Origin: Bdellovibrionales bacterium
GTDB lineage: Bacteria > Bdellovibrionota > JAFGOL01
DNA: 7,762 nt
Assembly: GCA_022707945.1 (NCBI GenBank)
Contig: JAKIZQ010000052.1
Location: forward strand, 1-7,762
Direction of reading: 5' to 3'
Positions 1 to 5,703 of the stretch are shown here, piece after piece. A program made the position numbers and the translations under genes. Within the stretch, counting starts at the first letter, position 1, and each line of letters starts with the position of its first letter. Under the pieces are notes generated by a model. It saw nothing but the letters and a program-made list of their open reading frames with translations. It was not told the DNA's origin and searched no databases.

Positions 1-266
1 CCAAGAGTTGCTTCTTCGTTGTCCCAATTGTCACTTGTATATGCTTCAAAAGTATCACATACAGTTTTTACGTCCCCAGTTGGGCTGTCGTTACAAACGT
101 TAGTAGTTGATTCATTGATCTTTAAAGAAGAACCTTTGATTAGGTCTGTGTTGATGTTTGGTAGTATCTTAGAGCTTGTTTCATAGAACACATCGTCTGC
201 CGATGAACCTCCTCCACATGATGCCAACAGAAATACTGGGACCAAAAAAGTAAATAACTTTTTCAT
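1..266 (-). CDS. Lipoprotein of unknown function (N-terminal part)
   Basis: Partial gene: the first 88 codons are present and the 3' end lies beyond base 1. The product starts MKKLFTFLVPVFLLASC, a lipoprotein signal peptide: two lysines, a hydrophobic core and lipobox L-A-S-C with the lipidated cysteine at residue 17. Gly-Gly-Gly follows; Gly rather than Asp at +2 would, by the E. coli Lol rule, send it to the outer membrane. The visible mature part is polar (Ser, Thr, Asn, Asp) with a cysteine pair at residues 58 and 70 that could form a disulfide in the periplasm. I recognise no domain. The start is fixed by a strong GGAGGG ribosome-binding site five bases upstream of the ATG. It lies 39 bp after the DNA glycosylase gene and appears to have its own promoter. 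Lipoprotein status is well supported; function is unknown. Confidence 0.85.
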   Translation of the reverse strand, partial: MKKLFTFLVPVFLLASCGGGSSADDVFYETSSKILPNINTDLIKGSSLKINESTTNVCNDSPTGDVKTVCDTFEAYTSDNWDNEEATL

Positions 267-271
267 GACAA

Positions 272-277
272 CCCTCC
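272..277 (-). promoter_or_regulatory. Shine-Dalgarno site of the lipoprotein gene
   Basis: On the minus strand GGAGGG is followed by five bases and then ATG at 266. It is one of the two strongest ribosome-binding sites in the window and fixes the lipoprotein start. Confidence 0.85.
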
Positions 278-296
278 AAATTAATAATTTTTACTT

Positions 297-324
297 ATTT
301 TAAGCTTATTTACGAAAATAACAA
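297..324 (-). promoter_or_regulatory. Candidate sigma70-type promoter for the lipoprotein gene
   Basis: Minus-strand TTGTTA (324-319, 4 of 6 to the -35 consensus), a 16-base spacer and TAAAAT (302-297, 5 of 6 to the -10 consensus). The expected start is near 290, leaving a leader of about 24 bases that contains the GGAGGG ribosome-binding site. The -35 lies inside the end of the glycosylase gene. This is pattern matching only, and AT-rich DNA gives chance hits. Confidence 0.4.
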
Positions 325-884
325 GAAACACTTGGGTGATCTTTTATATAAAATCTTAAGGATAGATCTTTGTCTTTTCCTGCATAATCCACGCCTATTC
401 TAGGGCAGGAGATTATTTGTGAGTTTTTTACTTTAAACCCATCATCAGTTATCATTAGTTCTTTAGAACTTAAATAACGACCATCTTGAGCTTTTGTTAT
501 TTTCATTTCTCTACATAATTTTCCGGGACCAGCCAGTAATTTTTTGCCAGAATCCTTAAAACCTATTAATGGTTCTGCTGCACGAATTAATACTGCTTCT
601 GGATATTTTGTACTTCGTGTTACAACATTAAGACAATGATACATTCCGTAAATTAAATAAACGTATGCATGTCCTCCTTCTAAGTACATGGATAGTGTTC
701 TTGGCGTTCTTTTATCCCCGAATGAGTGGCAAGCTTTGTCCTTTATACCCAAGTAAGCTTCTGTTTCAACTATACGAGCGCGATATTCTTTTCCTTTGTA
801 TTTACGTACTAAAATTTTACCCAAAAGATCTTTGGCTATTTGTTTAGTGCTTCTTTGATAGAAAGATGAAGATAAGCTTTGCAT
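306..884 (-). CDS. mpg: DNA-3-methyladenine glycosylase, AAG/MPG family
   Basis: Monofunctional base-excision-repair glycosylase that flips out and removes alkylated purines (3-methyladenine, and in family members hypoxanthine or ethenoadenine), leaving an abasic site. At 192 aa it has the usual length for bacterial members of the alkyladenine glycosylase family and looks complete. The family landmarks are visible: R-I-V-E-T-E-A-Y at 37-44, where E42 matches the catalytic Glu125 of human AAG and Y44 matches Tyr127; H53 (human His136); Y-V-Y-L-I-Y-G-M-Y at 74-82, with Y76 matching Tyr159; N86 (Asn169); R101 in L-I-R-A-A-E-P-L (Arg182); the G-P-G-K-L-C turn at 119-124; and a P-R-I-G-V segment near 161-165. 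It lies 33 bp downstream of the serine protease gene on the same strand. There is no Shine-Dalgarno sequence before the ATG, but a promoter-like pair sits immediately upstream, so it may have its own near-leaderless transcript. The family call is secure; the exact substrate range is inferred. Confidence 0.95.
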   Translation of the reverse strand: MQSLSSSFYQRSTKQIAKDLLGKILVRKYKGKEYRARIVETEAYLGIKDKACHSFGDKRTPRTLSMYLEGGHAYVYLIYGMYHCLNVVTRSTKYPEAVLIRAAEPLIGFKDSGKKLLAGPGKLCREMKITKAQDGRYLSSKELMITDDGFKVKNSQIISCPRIGVDYAGKDKDLSLRFYIKDHPSVSCYFRK

Positions 885-891
885 GCTTAAT

Positions 892-920
892 ATTCTATAT
901 GAGATATTTTATGTTGTTTA
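892..920 (-). promoter_or_regulatory. Candidate promoter for mpg, with almost no leader
   Basis: Minus-strand TAAACA (920-915, 4 of 6 to TTGACA), a 17-base spacer and TAGAAT (897-892, 5 of 6 to TATAAT). Only seven bases separate the -10 from the mpg ATG, so the predicted transcription start falls on or next to the start codon. The -35 overlaps the stop codon of the protease gene. The lack of a Shine-Dalgarno site here fits a leaderless message. Inference from sequence only. Confidence 0.35.
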
Positions 921-2312
921 CTTTTTTTCTACCCAATTATTGTCTTCTAGTTCATATATCTCTAGCGTTGCAAAAGTAGGGTCTATTGTTAAAAAGCCCC
1001 AGTCCTCTATTCTGTATGTATCATAGAGATCTCTAAACATGTAATAAGTAGGTGTATTATCTTCTATGTCTTTTATAGCCTCTATCATATCTTCTATATT
1101 TTTTATTCTTGTGTTTCCAATTTGTGTTATGACGATAGATCTTAGCCCAGATAGTCCGCTCTGTGTTTGTCTGGTGTAGCCTATATTAAAAGAACCTGAA
1201 TCTGTATAGTTCATGAACACGCCTTCGCCATAGTATCCATTTTTTCTTCTAAAGTCGTAACTAATGTCTTGGAAAATTGCACCTGCATATTTTATGAACT
1301 TTGTGGTTTTGTCTTGATTTAGGTCTACGACAGGTAGCTCAAGTTCTAATTCCTGTTCTCCTCTTAGAATGCTTAGGGTTACATTGTTATTGACGTTGTT
1401 GTCTAATATCTTTCCTAGAAGGTAAAGATTGTCTCCTATTTCTTGTCCATTTATTTTCCAAATTATATCTCCACCCATTAATTTGCCATCTGCTGAACTA
1501 GTCGGTGTTACATAGCCAATAGTTATAAGGTTCTTTGATTCTGTACATAGACCTTTTGCTTTTGAGCAGTAGTATGCCATTTTTGCTGTTTTAACATACA
1601 CTGGCGTTATTCCAATATCTCCCCTTTTTGGTGTTTCGTTGTTCTTTATATAAGTGAGTGCATCTTTTACGAGGTCTATGTAAAGTACCAAATTAGTTTC
1701 TTCGTTACCTCTAAAATTTAAACCGACCACTTCATTGTTCAAATTGTATACAGGTGAGCCGCTTGAACCACCAGCTACTACCATGCTGGTTTGTACTACT
1801 GGAGAACTGTTAACTCCTTGGCTCTTAAACTTATTTATTACGTTACCTTTTTTTATAGAGTAACCTTGTGCGGCGTTGTTGCCTATGAGTAACAAGGGTT
1901 CGTTGTCCTTTAGCGTTAGTGAAGATCCTATTTTTGCTTCTTTAATATCAAGGTTGCTTGGGTCGAATTTTATTATTGAGAAGTCATGATAATAGTCGTA
2001 GTAAATTACTTTTCCAGAAACTCTGTCTCCAGTAATGAATTCTATAGTAATTATTGCAGGGCCTTTAGAGGTTACGTGTGCATTACTTACTATAAGACCT
2101 AGTTCTTTGTCGGCTATAAATCCTGTCCCAGTTGAGTCACCCATCGAATAATCAAAGCCTATAGGGAAAGGATTGTTAACGTAAATGTTTACTACTTGTT
2201 TTTTTAGATTATCTATTTCTTGGTCAGACCATTCTGTTTTGTTTTTTTGTGCGTAGCTTTGGGTGCTTAAGAGTAGAAGGATAAATACTATTAGTTTTTT
2301 AAATGGTGACAT
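918..2312 (-). CDS. Exported trypsin-like (HtrA/Deg-type) serine protease with PDZ-like domains
   Basis: Predicted 464-aa periplasmic or exported serine endopeptidase. Residues 1-21 are a Sec signal peptide (MSPFKKL, hydrophobic core, likely cleavage after S-Y-A at 19-21). The trypsin-fold domain covers about 35-225, with a full triad: H79 in S-N-A-H-V, D110 in Y-Y-H-D-F-S, and S184 in G-G-S-S-G-S-P-V. A PDZ domain follows at about 232-330 (G-Y-V-T-P-T-S-S-A-D-G, then G-G-D-I-I-W-K-I-N-G). A second, diverged PDZ-like segment lies at about 340-420 (V-I-T-Q-I-G-N-T-R-I plus a helix), then a short tail. HtrA-family enzymes degrade or hold misfolded envelope proteins; the substrate here is unknown. 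The only cysteines in the mature protein, C249 and C256, sit in the protease-to-PDZ linker. The ATG at 2312 is preferred over a TTG at 2342 because it directly precedes the signal peptide, although it has no Shine-Dalgarno. Protease fold is certain; the precise subfamily is not. Confidence 0.88.
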   Translation of the reverse strand: MSPFKKLIVFILLLLSTQSYAQKNKTEWSDQEIDNLKKQVVNIYVNNPFPIGFDYSMGDSTGTGFIADKELGLIVSNAHVTSKGPAIITIEFITGDRVSGKVIYYDYYHDFSIIKFDPSNLDIKEAKIGSSLTLKDNEPLLLIGNNAAQGYSIKKGNVINKFKSQGVNSSPVVQTSMVVAGGSSGSPVYNLNNEVVGLNFRGNEETNLVLYIDLVKDALTYIKNNETPKRGDIGITPVYVKTAKMAYYCSKAKGLCTESKNLITIGYVTPTSSADGKLMGGDIIWKINGQEIGDNLYLLGKILDNNVNNNVTLSILRGEQELELELPVVDLNQDKTTKFIKYAGAIFQDISYDFRRKNGYYGEGVFMNYTDSGSFNIGYTRQTQSGLSGLRSIVITQIGNTRIKNIEDMIEAIKDIEDNTPTYYMFRDLYDTYRIEDWGFLTIDPTFATLEIYELEDNNWVEKK

Positions 2313-2324
2313 AATAGAACGTTT

Positions 2325-2352
2325 ATTATTACAATTTAACAATAAAAGTCAA
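2325..2352 (-). promoter_or_regulatory. Candidate sigma70-type promoter for the serine protease gene
   Basis: Minus-strand TTGACT (2352-2347, 5 of 6), a 16-base spacer and AATAAT (2330-2325, 5 of 6). It begins just after the ygiQ stop codon at 2356-2358, so the protease is probably transcribed independently. The predicted start near 2318 is only about six bases before the ATG at 2312. It also lies downstream of the alternative TTG at 2342, which argues for the ATG start. Confidence 0.5.
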
Positions 2353-2355
2353 TAT

Positions 2356-3264
2356 TTATTTTACATCTTTTTTGTTTTTGTAGTCCCTATGGCTTTGGAG
2401 CCTATTTCTTTGTTCCTTACGATCTTCTTGGGTTTTAGGTACATAAAGATGTTGTTTGGTCTTGTAGTCAAGTTCGGACCAATACATTGCCGAAGCAAGG
2501 GTCATGGGTAGTGGAATAAAATTTTGAACCTGTTGTAATTTCCAATTCTCTTTTCTTAACCAAGTTTCTAGTACTTTCATTTTTGAACTAGTGGTTCCGG
2601 GGAATGCAGATATGAAATAGGGCACTATATATTGTTCTTTATTAACGGACTTTGATATTTGATAGAATAATTCCCTAAACTCTAGGAAAGTTTTGAATGA
2701 TGGTTTGCCCATTAGTGCCAACACTTCTTCGTCGTTATGTTCTGGAGCTACTTTTAATTGTCCACTTACATGATCTGATATGAGTTTTTTAAGGTATTTT
2801 TTATCGCACAAGGCAAGATCGTACCTCACACCACTTGCGATGAAAACCCTTCTTACACCGTTTATTTTAGATACAGCCTCTAATAATTCTATTTGTTCGC
2901 TGTGGTCTGTATTAAGGTTCTTGCATATATTAGGGTAAAGACAGGATGTTCTAATACATATTTTTTGTTTTTCTATATCTTTACAAGACAGTTTATACAT
3001 GTTTGCTGTTGGTCCACCAAGATCACTTATTATTCCCTTAAATGAATTCTTGTTTGTTAGCTTTTGAACTTCTTTTACGACAGAACCTTTTGAACGTGAC
3101 TGAACTATTTTTCCCTGATGCAGAGTTAGGGCGCAAAACGTACAGCCTCCAAAACAGCCTCTGTTTATACTGATGGAGTTCTGTATCATTTCTAGAGCAG
3201 GGATTTTTTCCTTATATGAGTAGTGTTGTTCTTTTGTGAAATCAAGGTCGTATATTTCGTCCAT
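2356..3264 (-). CDS. ygiQ: YgiQ-type radical SAM protein, C-terminal (catalytic) fragment of a split gene
   Basis: 302-aa reading frame carrying the radical SAM half of YgiQ (UPF0313 family). R-G-C-F-G-G-C-T-F-C at 35-44 gives the [4Fe-4S]-binding CxxxCxxC (C37, C41, C44). Family hallmarks follow: S-D-L-G-G-P-T-A-N-M-Y (80-90), the cysteine cluster C103/C108/C114, I-A-S-G-V-R-Y-D (142-149), V-A-P-E-H (172-176), P-Y-F-I-S-A-F-P-G-T (215-224) and V-Q-N-F (246-249). YgiQ chemistry is not established as far as I know. The start is not a natural protein end: upstream of the ATG at 3264 the same frame reads P-L-T-E-S-E before M-D-E-I-Y, matching the P-L-S-T-E-E-M-D stretch I recall in the middle of E. 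coli YgiQ, and there is no good ribosome-binding site. The C-terminus is shorter than the E. coli protein but ends in the usual basic V-P-K region. It should be read as one gene with the frame at 3266-4093, broken by a frameshift. Confidence 0.85.
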   Translation of the reverse strand: MDEIYDLDFTKEQHYSYKEKIPALEMIQNSISINRGCFGGCTFCALTLHQGKIVQSRSKGSVVKEVQKLTNKNSFKGIISDLGGPTANMYKLSCKDIEKQKICIRTSCLYPNICKNLNTDHSEQIELLEAVSKINGVRRVFIASGVRYDLALCDKKYLKKLISDHVSGQLKVAPEHNDEEVLALMGKPSFKTFLEFRELFYQISKSVNKEQYIVPYFISAFPGTTSSKMKVLETWLRKENWKLQQVQNFIPLPMTLASAMYWSELDYKTKQHLYVPKTQEDRKEQRNRLQSHRDYKNKKDVK

Positions 3265-3265
3265 T

Positions 3266-4093
3266 TCACTTTCTGTTAGTGGGATTTATTACAACAGATT
3301 TATTCCTGTAATCTTGTACCAAGGTTTTTGCGTTAAGGGGGTTGCTTTGTTCCATATACAATAGCGTAGTCCTTAGGAACTTTTTCTTATCACCACTTAC
3401 TTCTTCGTGAGATGGAAGTATAAGTCTGTTATTTATACTCCTAGAATCTTGTTTTGAACTAAGGTATGCAACACCTCTTATCTTATATAAGTTTTTTTTG
3501 TCATTTTTTTCTAAAGCTTTACAGACTTCCAAACTTGGATGCTCTGCCATTCCGTATATGACAAGATTGTAAGAACCTGTGATAAGGATAGAAGGTAGTA
3601 CCTTGTTCTGCCAGTAGTCGTAGTGGGACAATCTTCTTAAGGATATTTCTACTCCACCACCTATTATGAATGAGTTAGGGAATGCTTGTCTTGCCATTTT
3701 TGAATACTCAACGCCTGCGTTATCTGGCCTTGTTCCACCTTTTCCACCCTCTGAATATTGGTCATCACGACGAGGTTTTTTATCTGCAGTGTAATTATTT
3801 ATCATTGAATCAACAACGCCGGTGCCTATACCAATAAATAGTTTTGGCTCACCTAATTTCTTTATGTCCTCTGCAGTTTTTGGCTGACTTATTATTCCAA
3901 CCTTGTAACCCTTATGCATTAAATATCTTGCTAGTAATGGTACACCAAAACTATGGTGATCTATATAGGCATCCCCACTTATAAACAATATATCAAGTCC
4001 GTTCCAGCCCCTAGCTTTTATTTCTTCAGAGGTCATTGGCACGAACATCTTTAATTTATGATCTTTATGTTCCATAAAAGGAGTATATTCCAT
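3266..4093 (-). CDS. ygiQ: YgiQ-type radical SAM protein, N-terminal fragment of a split gene
   Basis: 275-aa reading frame matching the N-terminal UPF0313/YgiQ domain, a Rossmann-like module preceding the radical SAM barrel. Recognisable family segments are F-V-P-M-T-S-E-E (17-24), I-S-G-D-A-Y-I-D-H-H-S-F-G (38-50), V-G-I-I-S-Q-P (65-71), D-S-M-I-N-N-Y-T-A-D-K (115-125), R-P-D-N (142-145), G-G-G-V-E-I-S-L-R-R (166-175) and a late S-V-V-I-N-P near 265-271. After I-N-P the frame gives T-N-R-K and a TGA stop at 3268-3266, whereas family members continue with P-x-x-P-L-T-E. That continuation is found one frame over and runs into the 2356-3264 segment. Together the fragments make a YgiQ of roughly 580 residues. 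No Shine-Dalgarno is visible before the ATG at 4093; in-frame ATGs at codons 7 and 16 are no better placed. The gene diverges from tdk across 46 bp. Confidence 0.85.
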   Translation of the reverse strand: MEYTPFMEHKDHKLKMFVPMTSEEIKARGWNGLDILFISGDAYIDHHSFGVPLLARYLMHKGYKVGIISQPKTAEDIKKLGEPKLFIGIGTGVVDSMINNYTADKKPRRDDQYSEGGKGGTRPDNAGVEYSKMARQAFPNSFIIGGGVEISLRRLSHYDYWQNKVLPSILITGSYNLVIYGMAEHPSLEVCKALEKNDKKNLYKIRGVAYLSSKQDSRSINNRLILPSHEEVSGDKKKFLRTTLLYMEQSNPLNAKTLVQDYRNKSVVINPTNRK

Positions 4094-4102
4094 ATTAAGA
4101 AC

Positions 4103-4130
4103 TTTACAAAGCCCCTATGTTTGATAATAA
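4103..4130 (+). promoter_or_regulatory. Candidate promoter for the tdk-cdd operon in the divergent spacer
   Basis: TTTACA (4103-4108, 5 of 6 to TTGACA) is followed by an A/T-rich -10-like run at 4123-4131. Its best hexamer, GATAAT at 4123-4128, leaves a short 14-base spacer; TAATAA at 4125-4130 leaves 16 but matches less well. The predicted start is within a few bases of the tdk ATG at 4140, where only a weak CGGA precedes the start codon. On the opposite strand the same 46-bp spacer must also hold the ygiQ promoter; TATTAT at 4129-4124 is a possible -10, but I see no convincing -35 for it. Confidence 0.35.
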
Positions 4131-4139
4131 AACGGAATT

Positions 4140-4718
4140 ATGGCTAAACTTTATTTTAGATATTCCGCAATGAACGCTGGTAAGACCACTCAGCTCATAC
4201 AGGTTAAGCATAATTACGAAGAAAGAGGACAAACGGTATTGGTCCTTAAACCAGCTGTTGATAAAAGAGAGAGCTCGTCTTTGATCCGATCAAGGATAGG
4301 GATAGAGTGTTGTACTACTATCTTTGACGATAAAGCCGATATATTAGATCTAATAAAAGAACAAAAGAAAGACAAAAAAATAGATTGTATCTTGATAGAC
4401 GAGGCACAATTCATGACAAGAAAGCAGGTTCTTGAGCTTTGTTCTGCCATTGATGAGTTGAACATTCCTTGTATTGCATACGGCTTAAGGACAGATTTTA
4501 GAGGAGAACTTTTCCCCGGTAGCCAAGCGCTACTTTCTTTTGCAGATAGCATAGAGGAACTAAAGACGATATGCTGGTGTGGAAAGAAAGCCATTATGAA
4601 TACAAGGATACATGATGGCAAAGCTGTCTACGAGGGCGAACAGGTAAAAATAGGTGGTAACGAATCATATATCTCTTTATGCAGAAAGCATTGGAAAGAA
4701 GGCAGAATAAAACCATAG
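4140..4718 (+). CDS. tdk: Thymidine kinase (TK1-like, type II)
   Basis: Cytoplasmic enzyme that phosphorylates thymidine (and deoxyuridine) to dTMP with ATP, the entry step of pyrimidine deoxynucleoside salvage. At 192 aa it has full family length. Visible motifs: P-loop S-A-M-N-A-G-K-T-T at 9-17 with Lys15; D-E-A-Q-F at 87-91 with E88 as the expected catalytic base; G-L-R-T-D-F at 115-120; the zinc site C145-W-C147 together with C181 and H184; and the substrate-lid segment G-G-N-E-S-Y at 172-177, whose tyrosine packs against thymidine in known structures. It resembles the E. coli type of thymidine kinase. It is the first gene of an operon with cdd, whose start lies 15 bp downstream. Nothing about it looks disrupted. 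Confidence 0.97.
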   Translation: MAKLYFRYSAMNAGKTTQLIQVKHNYEERGQTVLVLKPAVDKRESSSLIRSRIGIECCTTIFDDKADILDLIKEQKKDKKIDCILIDEAQFMTRKQVLELCSAIDELNIPCIAYGLRTDFRGELFPGSQALLSFADSIEELKTICWCGKKAIMNTRIHDGKAVYEGEQVKIGGNESYISLCRKHWKEGRIKP

Positions 4719-4722
4719 GTAC

Positions 4723-4729
4723 AGGAGGT
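4723..4729 (+). promoter_or_regulatory. Consensus Shine-Dalgarno site of cdd
   Basis: AGGAGGT, a full match to the 16S anti-Shine-Dalgarno complement, ends four bases before the ATG at 4734 and lies in the short tdk-cdd gap. It fixes the cdd start despite the unusual hydrophobic N-terminus that this start implies. Confidence 0.85.
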
Positions 4730-4733
4730 CTTT

Positions 4734-5621
4734 ATGTTCCTTAGTTTGATCCTATGTTCACTTCTTAGTGTCTTTAACTCGTATTCCAGCTTAATTGATG
4801 ATGTCCCAGTCGGTAAATTTGTATTCAATAAACAAGAAGTACAAAATTTAAAAGCTAAATATGGTCTTGGTACAGAAAAACTATTGTTGGAACTTGTTCC
4901 ACTTGCAAAACGAAATGCTCGCCCACCAATATCAAATTATTACGTTGGAGCAGTAGGCATATCTAGAACTGGAAAAATATATTTTGGTAATAATCTAGAA
5001 TTTAGATCTGTTCCCATTGCACAAACAGTGCATGCAGAACAATTTTTGTTTGTACTTAGTTTTTTAGAGTATGACAGACTAGACAAGATAGCTGTTTCTG
5101 CCGAGCCTTGTGGCCATTGCAGACAGTTCTTGAACGAAGTTAAAGGAGCGGCAAAAGATCTTAAAGTTCTTGTTGTTGGCAAAAAGCCTCGTTATCTTGG
5201 TTCATTATTGCCAGAACCTTTTGGCCCAGATAATCTTGATATAGATATATCCATCTATTCAAAAAGGGATAATAAAATAAAAATAGACGATAAAGAGAAA
5301 GATGAAATGGTTCGTTTTGCCTTGATGATGGCAAATGAATCATATGCTCCTTATAGTTCTTCATATTCTGGTGTAGTGATAAAAACCAAAGATGGTAACT
5401 TGCATAAAGGCTTTTATATAGAGAATGCGGCATTTAATCCTTCTATATCACCAATGATAGCAGCGATAATAAAAATGGTGAGTCTGGGTTATCCATATGA
5501 AGATATTTCTCAAGTAGTGCTCGCAGAAAAAAAAGACGCTCCAGTAAAACACGAAGAGAGTATAAGAACACTGCTAAAAGCTATTTCACCAAAAGCAAAA
5601 CTTAGAGTAGTTAAAATATAA
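4734..5621 (+). CDS. cdd: Cytidine deaminase, long homodimeric (E. coli-type) form
   Basis: Zinc enzyme that hydrolyses cytidine and deoxycytidine to uridine and deoxyuridine, complementing Tdk in pyrimidine salvage. At 295 aa it matches the long form, about 294 aa in E. coli, in which a catalytic domain is followed by a degenerate second deaminase domain. Active-site features: G-N-N-L-E-F at 85-90 (N87 and E89 contact the ribose in the E. coli enzyme), T-V-H-A-E-Q at 98-103 with zinc ligand H100 and proton shuttle E102, and P-C-G-H-C-R-Q at 125-131 with zinc ligands C126 and C129. The second domain at about 190-295 keeps Y-A-P-Y-S and E-N-A-A-F-N-P but lacks the zinc ligands, as in E. coli. 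The first 14 residues are strikingly hydrophobic and uncharged (MFLSLILCSLLSVF), unlike E. coli, yet the alignment length fits a normal N-terminal helix. Cotranscribed with tdk. Family call is firm. Confidence 0.95.
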   Translation: MFLSLILCSLLSVFNSYSSLIDDVPVGKFVFNKQEVQNLKAKYGLGTEKLLLELVPLAKRNARPPISNYYVGAVGISRTGKIYFGNNLEFRSVPIAQTVHAEQFLFVLSFLEYDRLDKIAVSAEPCGHCRQFLNEVKGAAKDLKVLVVGKKPRYLGSLLPEPFGPDNLDIDISIYSKRDNKIKIDDKEKDEMVRFALMMANESYAPYSSSYSGVVIKTKDGNLHKGFYIENAAFNPSISPMIAAIIKMVSLGYPYEDISQVVLAEKKDAPVKHEESIRTLLKAISPKAKLRVVKI

Positions 5622-5665
5622 GACGATATATTTGATTTTTTTTGTTAGTAGTTTAACTTTTTATA

Positions 5666-5694
5666 TTGAAATTAGTTTTAGTAGATAATATATT
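5666..5694 (+). promoter_or_regulatory. Candidate sigma70-type promoter for the efflux operon
   Basis: TTGAAA (5666-5671, 5 of 6), a 17-base spacer and TATATT (5689-5694, 5 of 6) sit in the 82-bp gap after cdd. The predicted start, near 5701, is only about three bases before the ATG at 5704, which has no Shine-Dalgarno sequence. A perfect TATAAT at 5700-5705 overlaps the start codon but has no matching -35 and would place the start inside the gene. I see no hairpin terminator for tdk-cdd in this gap. Confidence 0.5.
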
Positions 5695-5703
5695 CTTATT
5701 ATA

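Noticed and set aside
267..305. Terminator or small RNA between mpg and the lipoprotein gene
   Set aside because: Only 39 A/T-rich bases with a short AAGCTT palindrome; better explained as promoter and leader.
2313..2342. TTG start of the protease at 2342, adding ten residues
   Set aside because: The added residues precede a normal signal peptide, the candidate promoter places transcription start downstream of the TTG, and there is no ribosome-binding site. The ATG at 2312 is preferred.
2263..2511. Plus-strand ORF of 82 codons across the protease/ygiQ boundary
   Set aside because: Antisense to two well-supported genes, no ribosome-binding site and no recognisable domain.
3262..3290. Programmed +1 frameshifting at CCC-A in ygiQ (a proline tRNA could re-pair from CCC to CCA)
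   Set aside because: A +1 slip would give I-N-P-L-T-E and join the frames, and CCC is a known slippery proline codon. However, family residues between the two prolines would still be missing, and I know of no such recoding in YgiQ. A mutation or assembly error is simpler.
4214..4621. Minus-strand ORF of 135 codons opposite tdk
   Set aside because: Fully inside a clear thymidine kinase gene; its residues are the antisense of conserved motifs.
5622..5703. Rho-independent terminator after cdd
   Set aside because: There is a T-run at about 5634-5643 but no stable GC-bearing stem before it that I can find.
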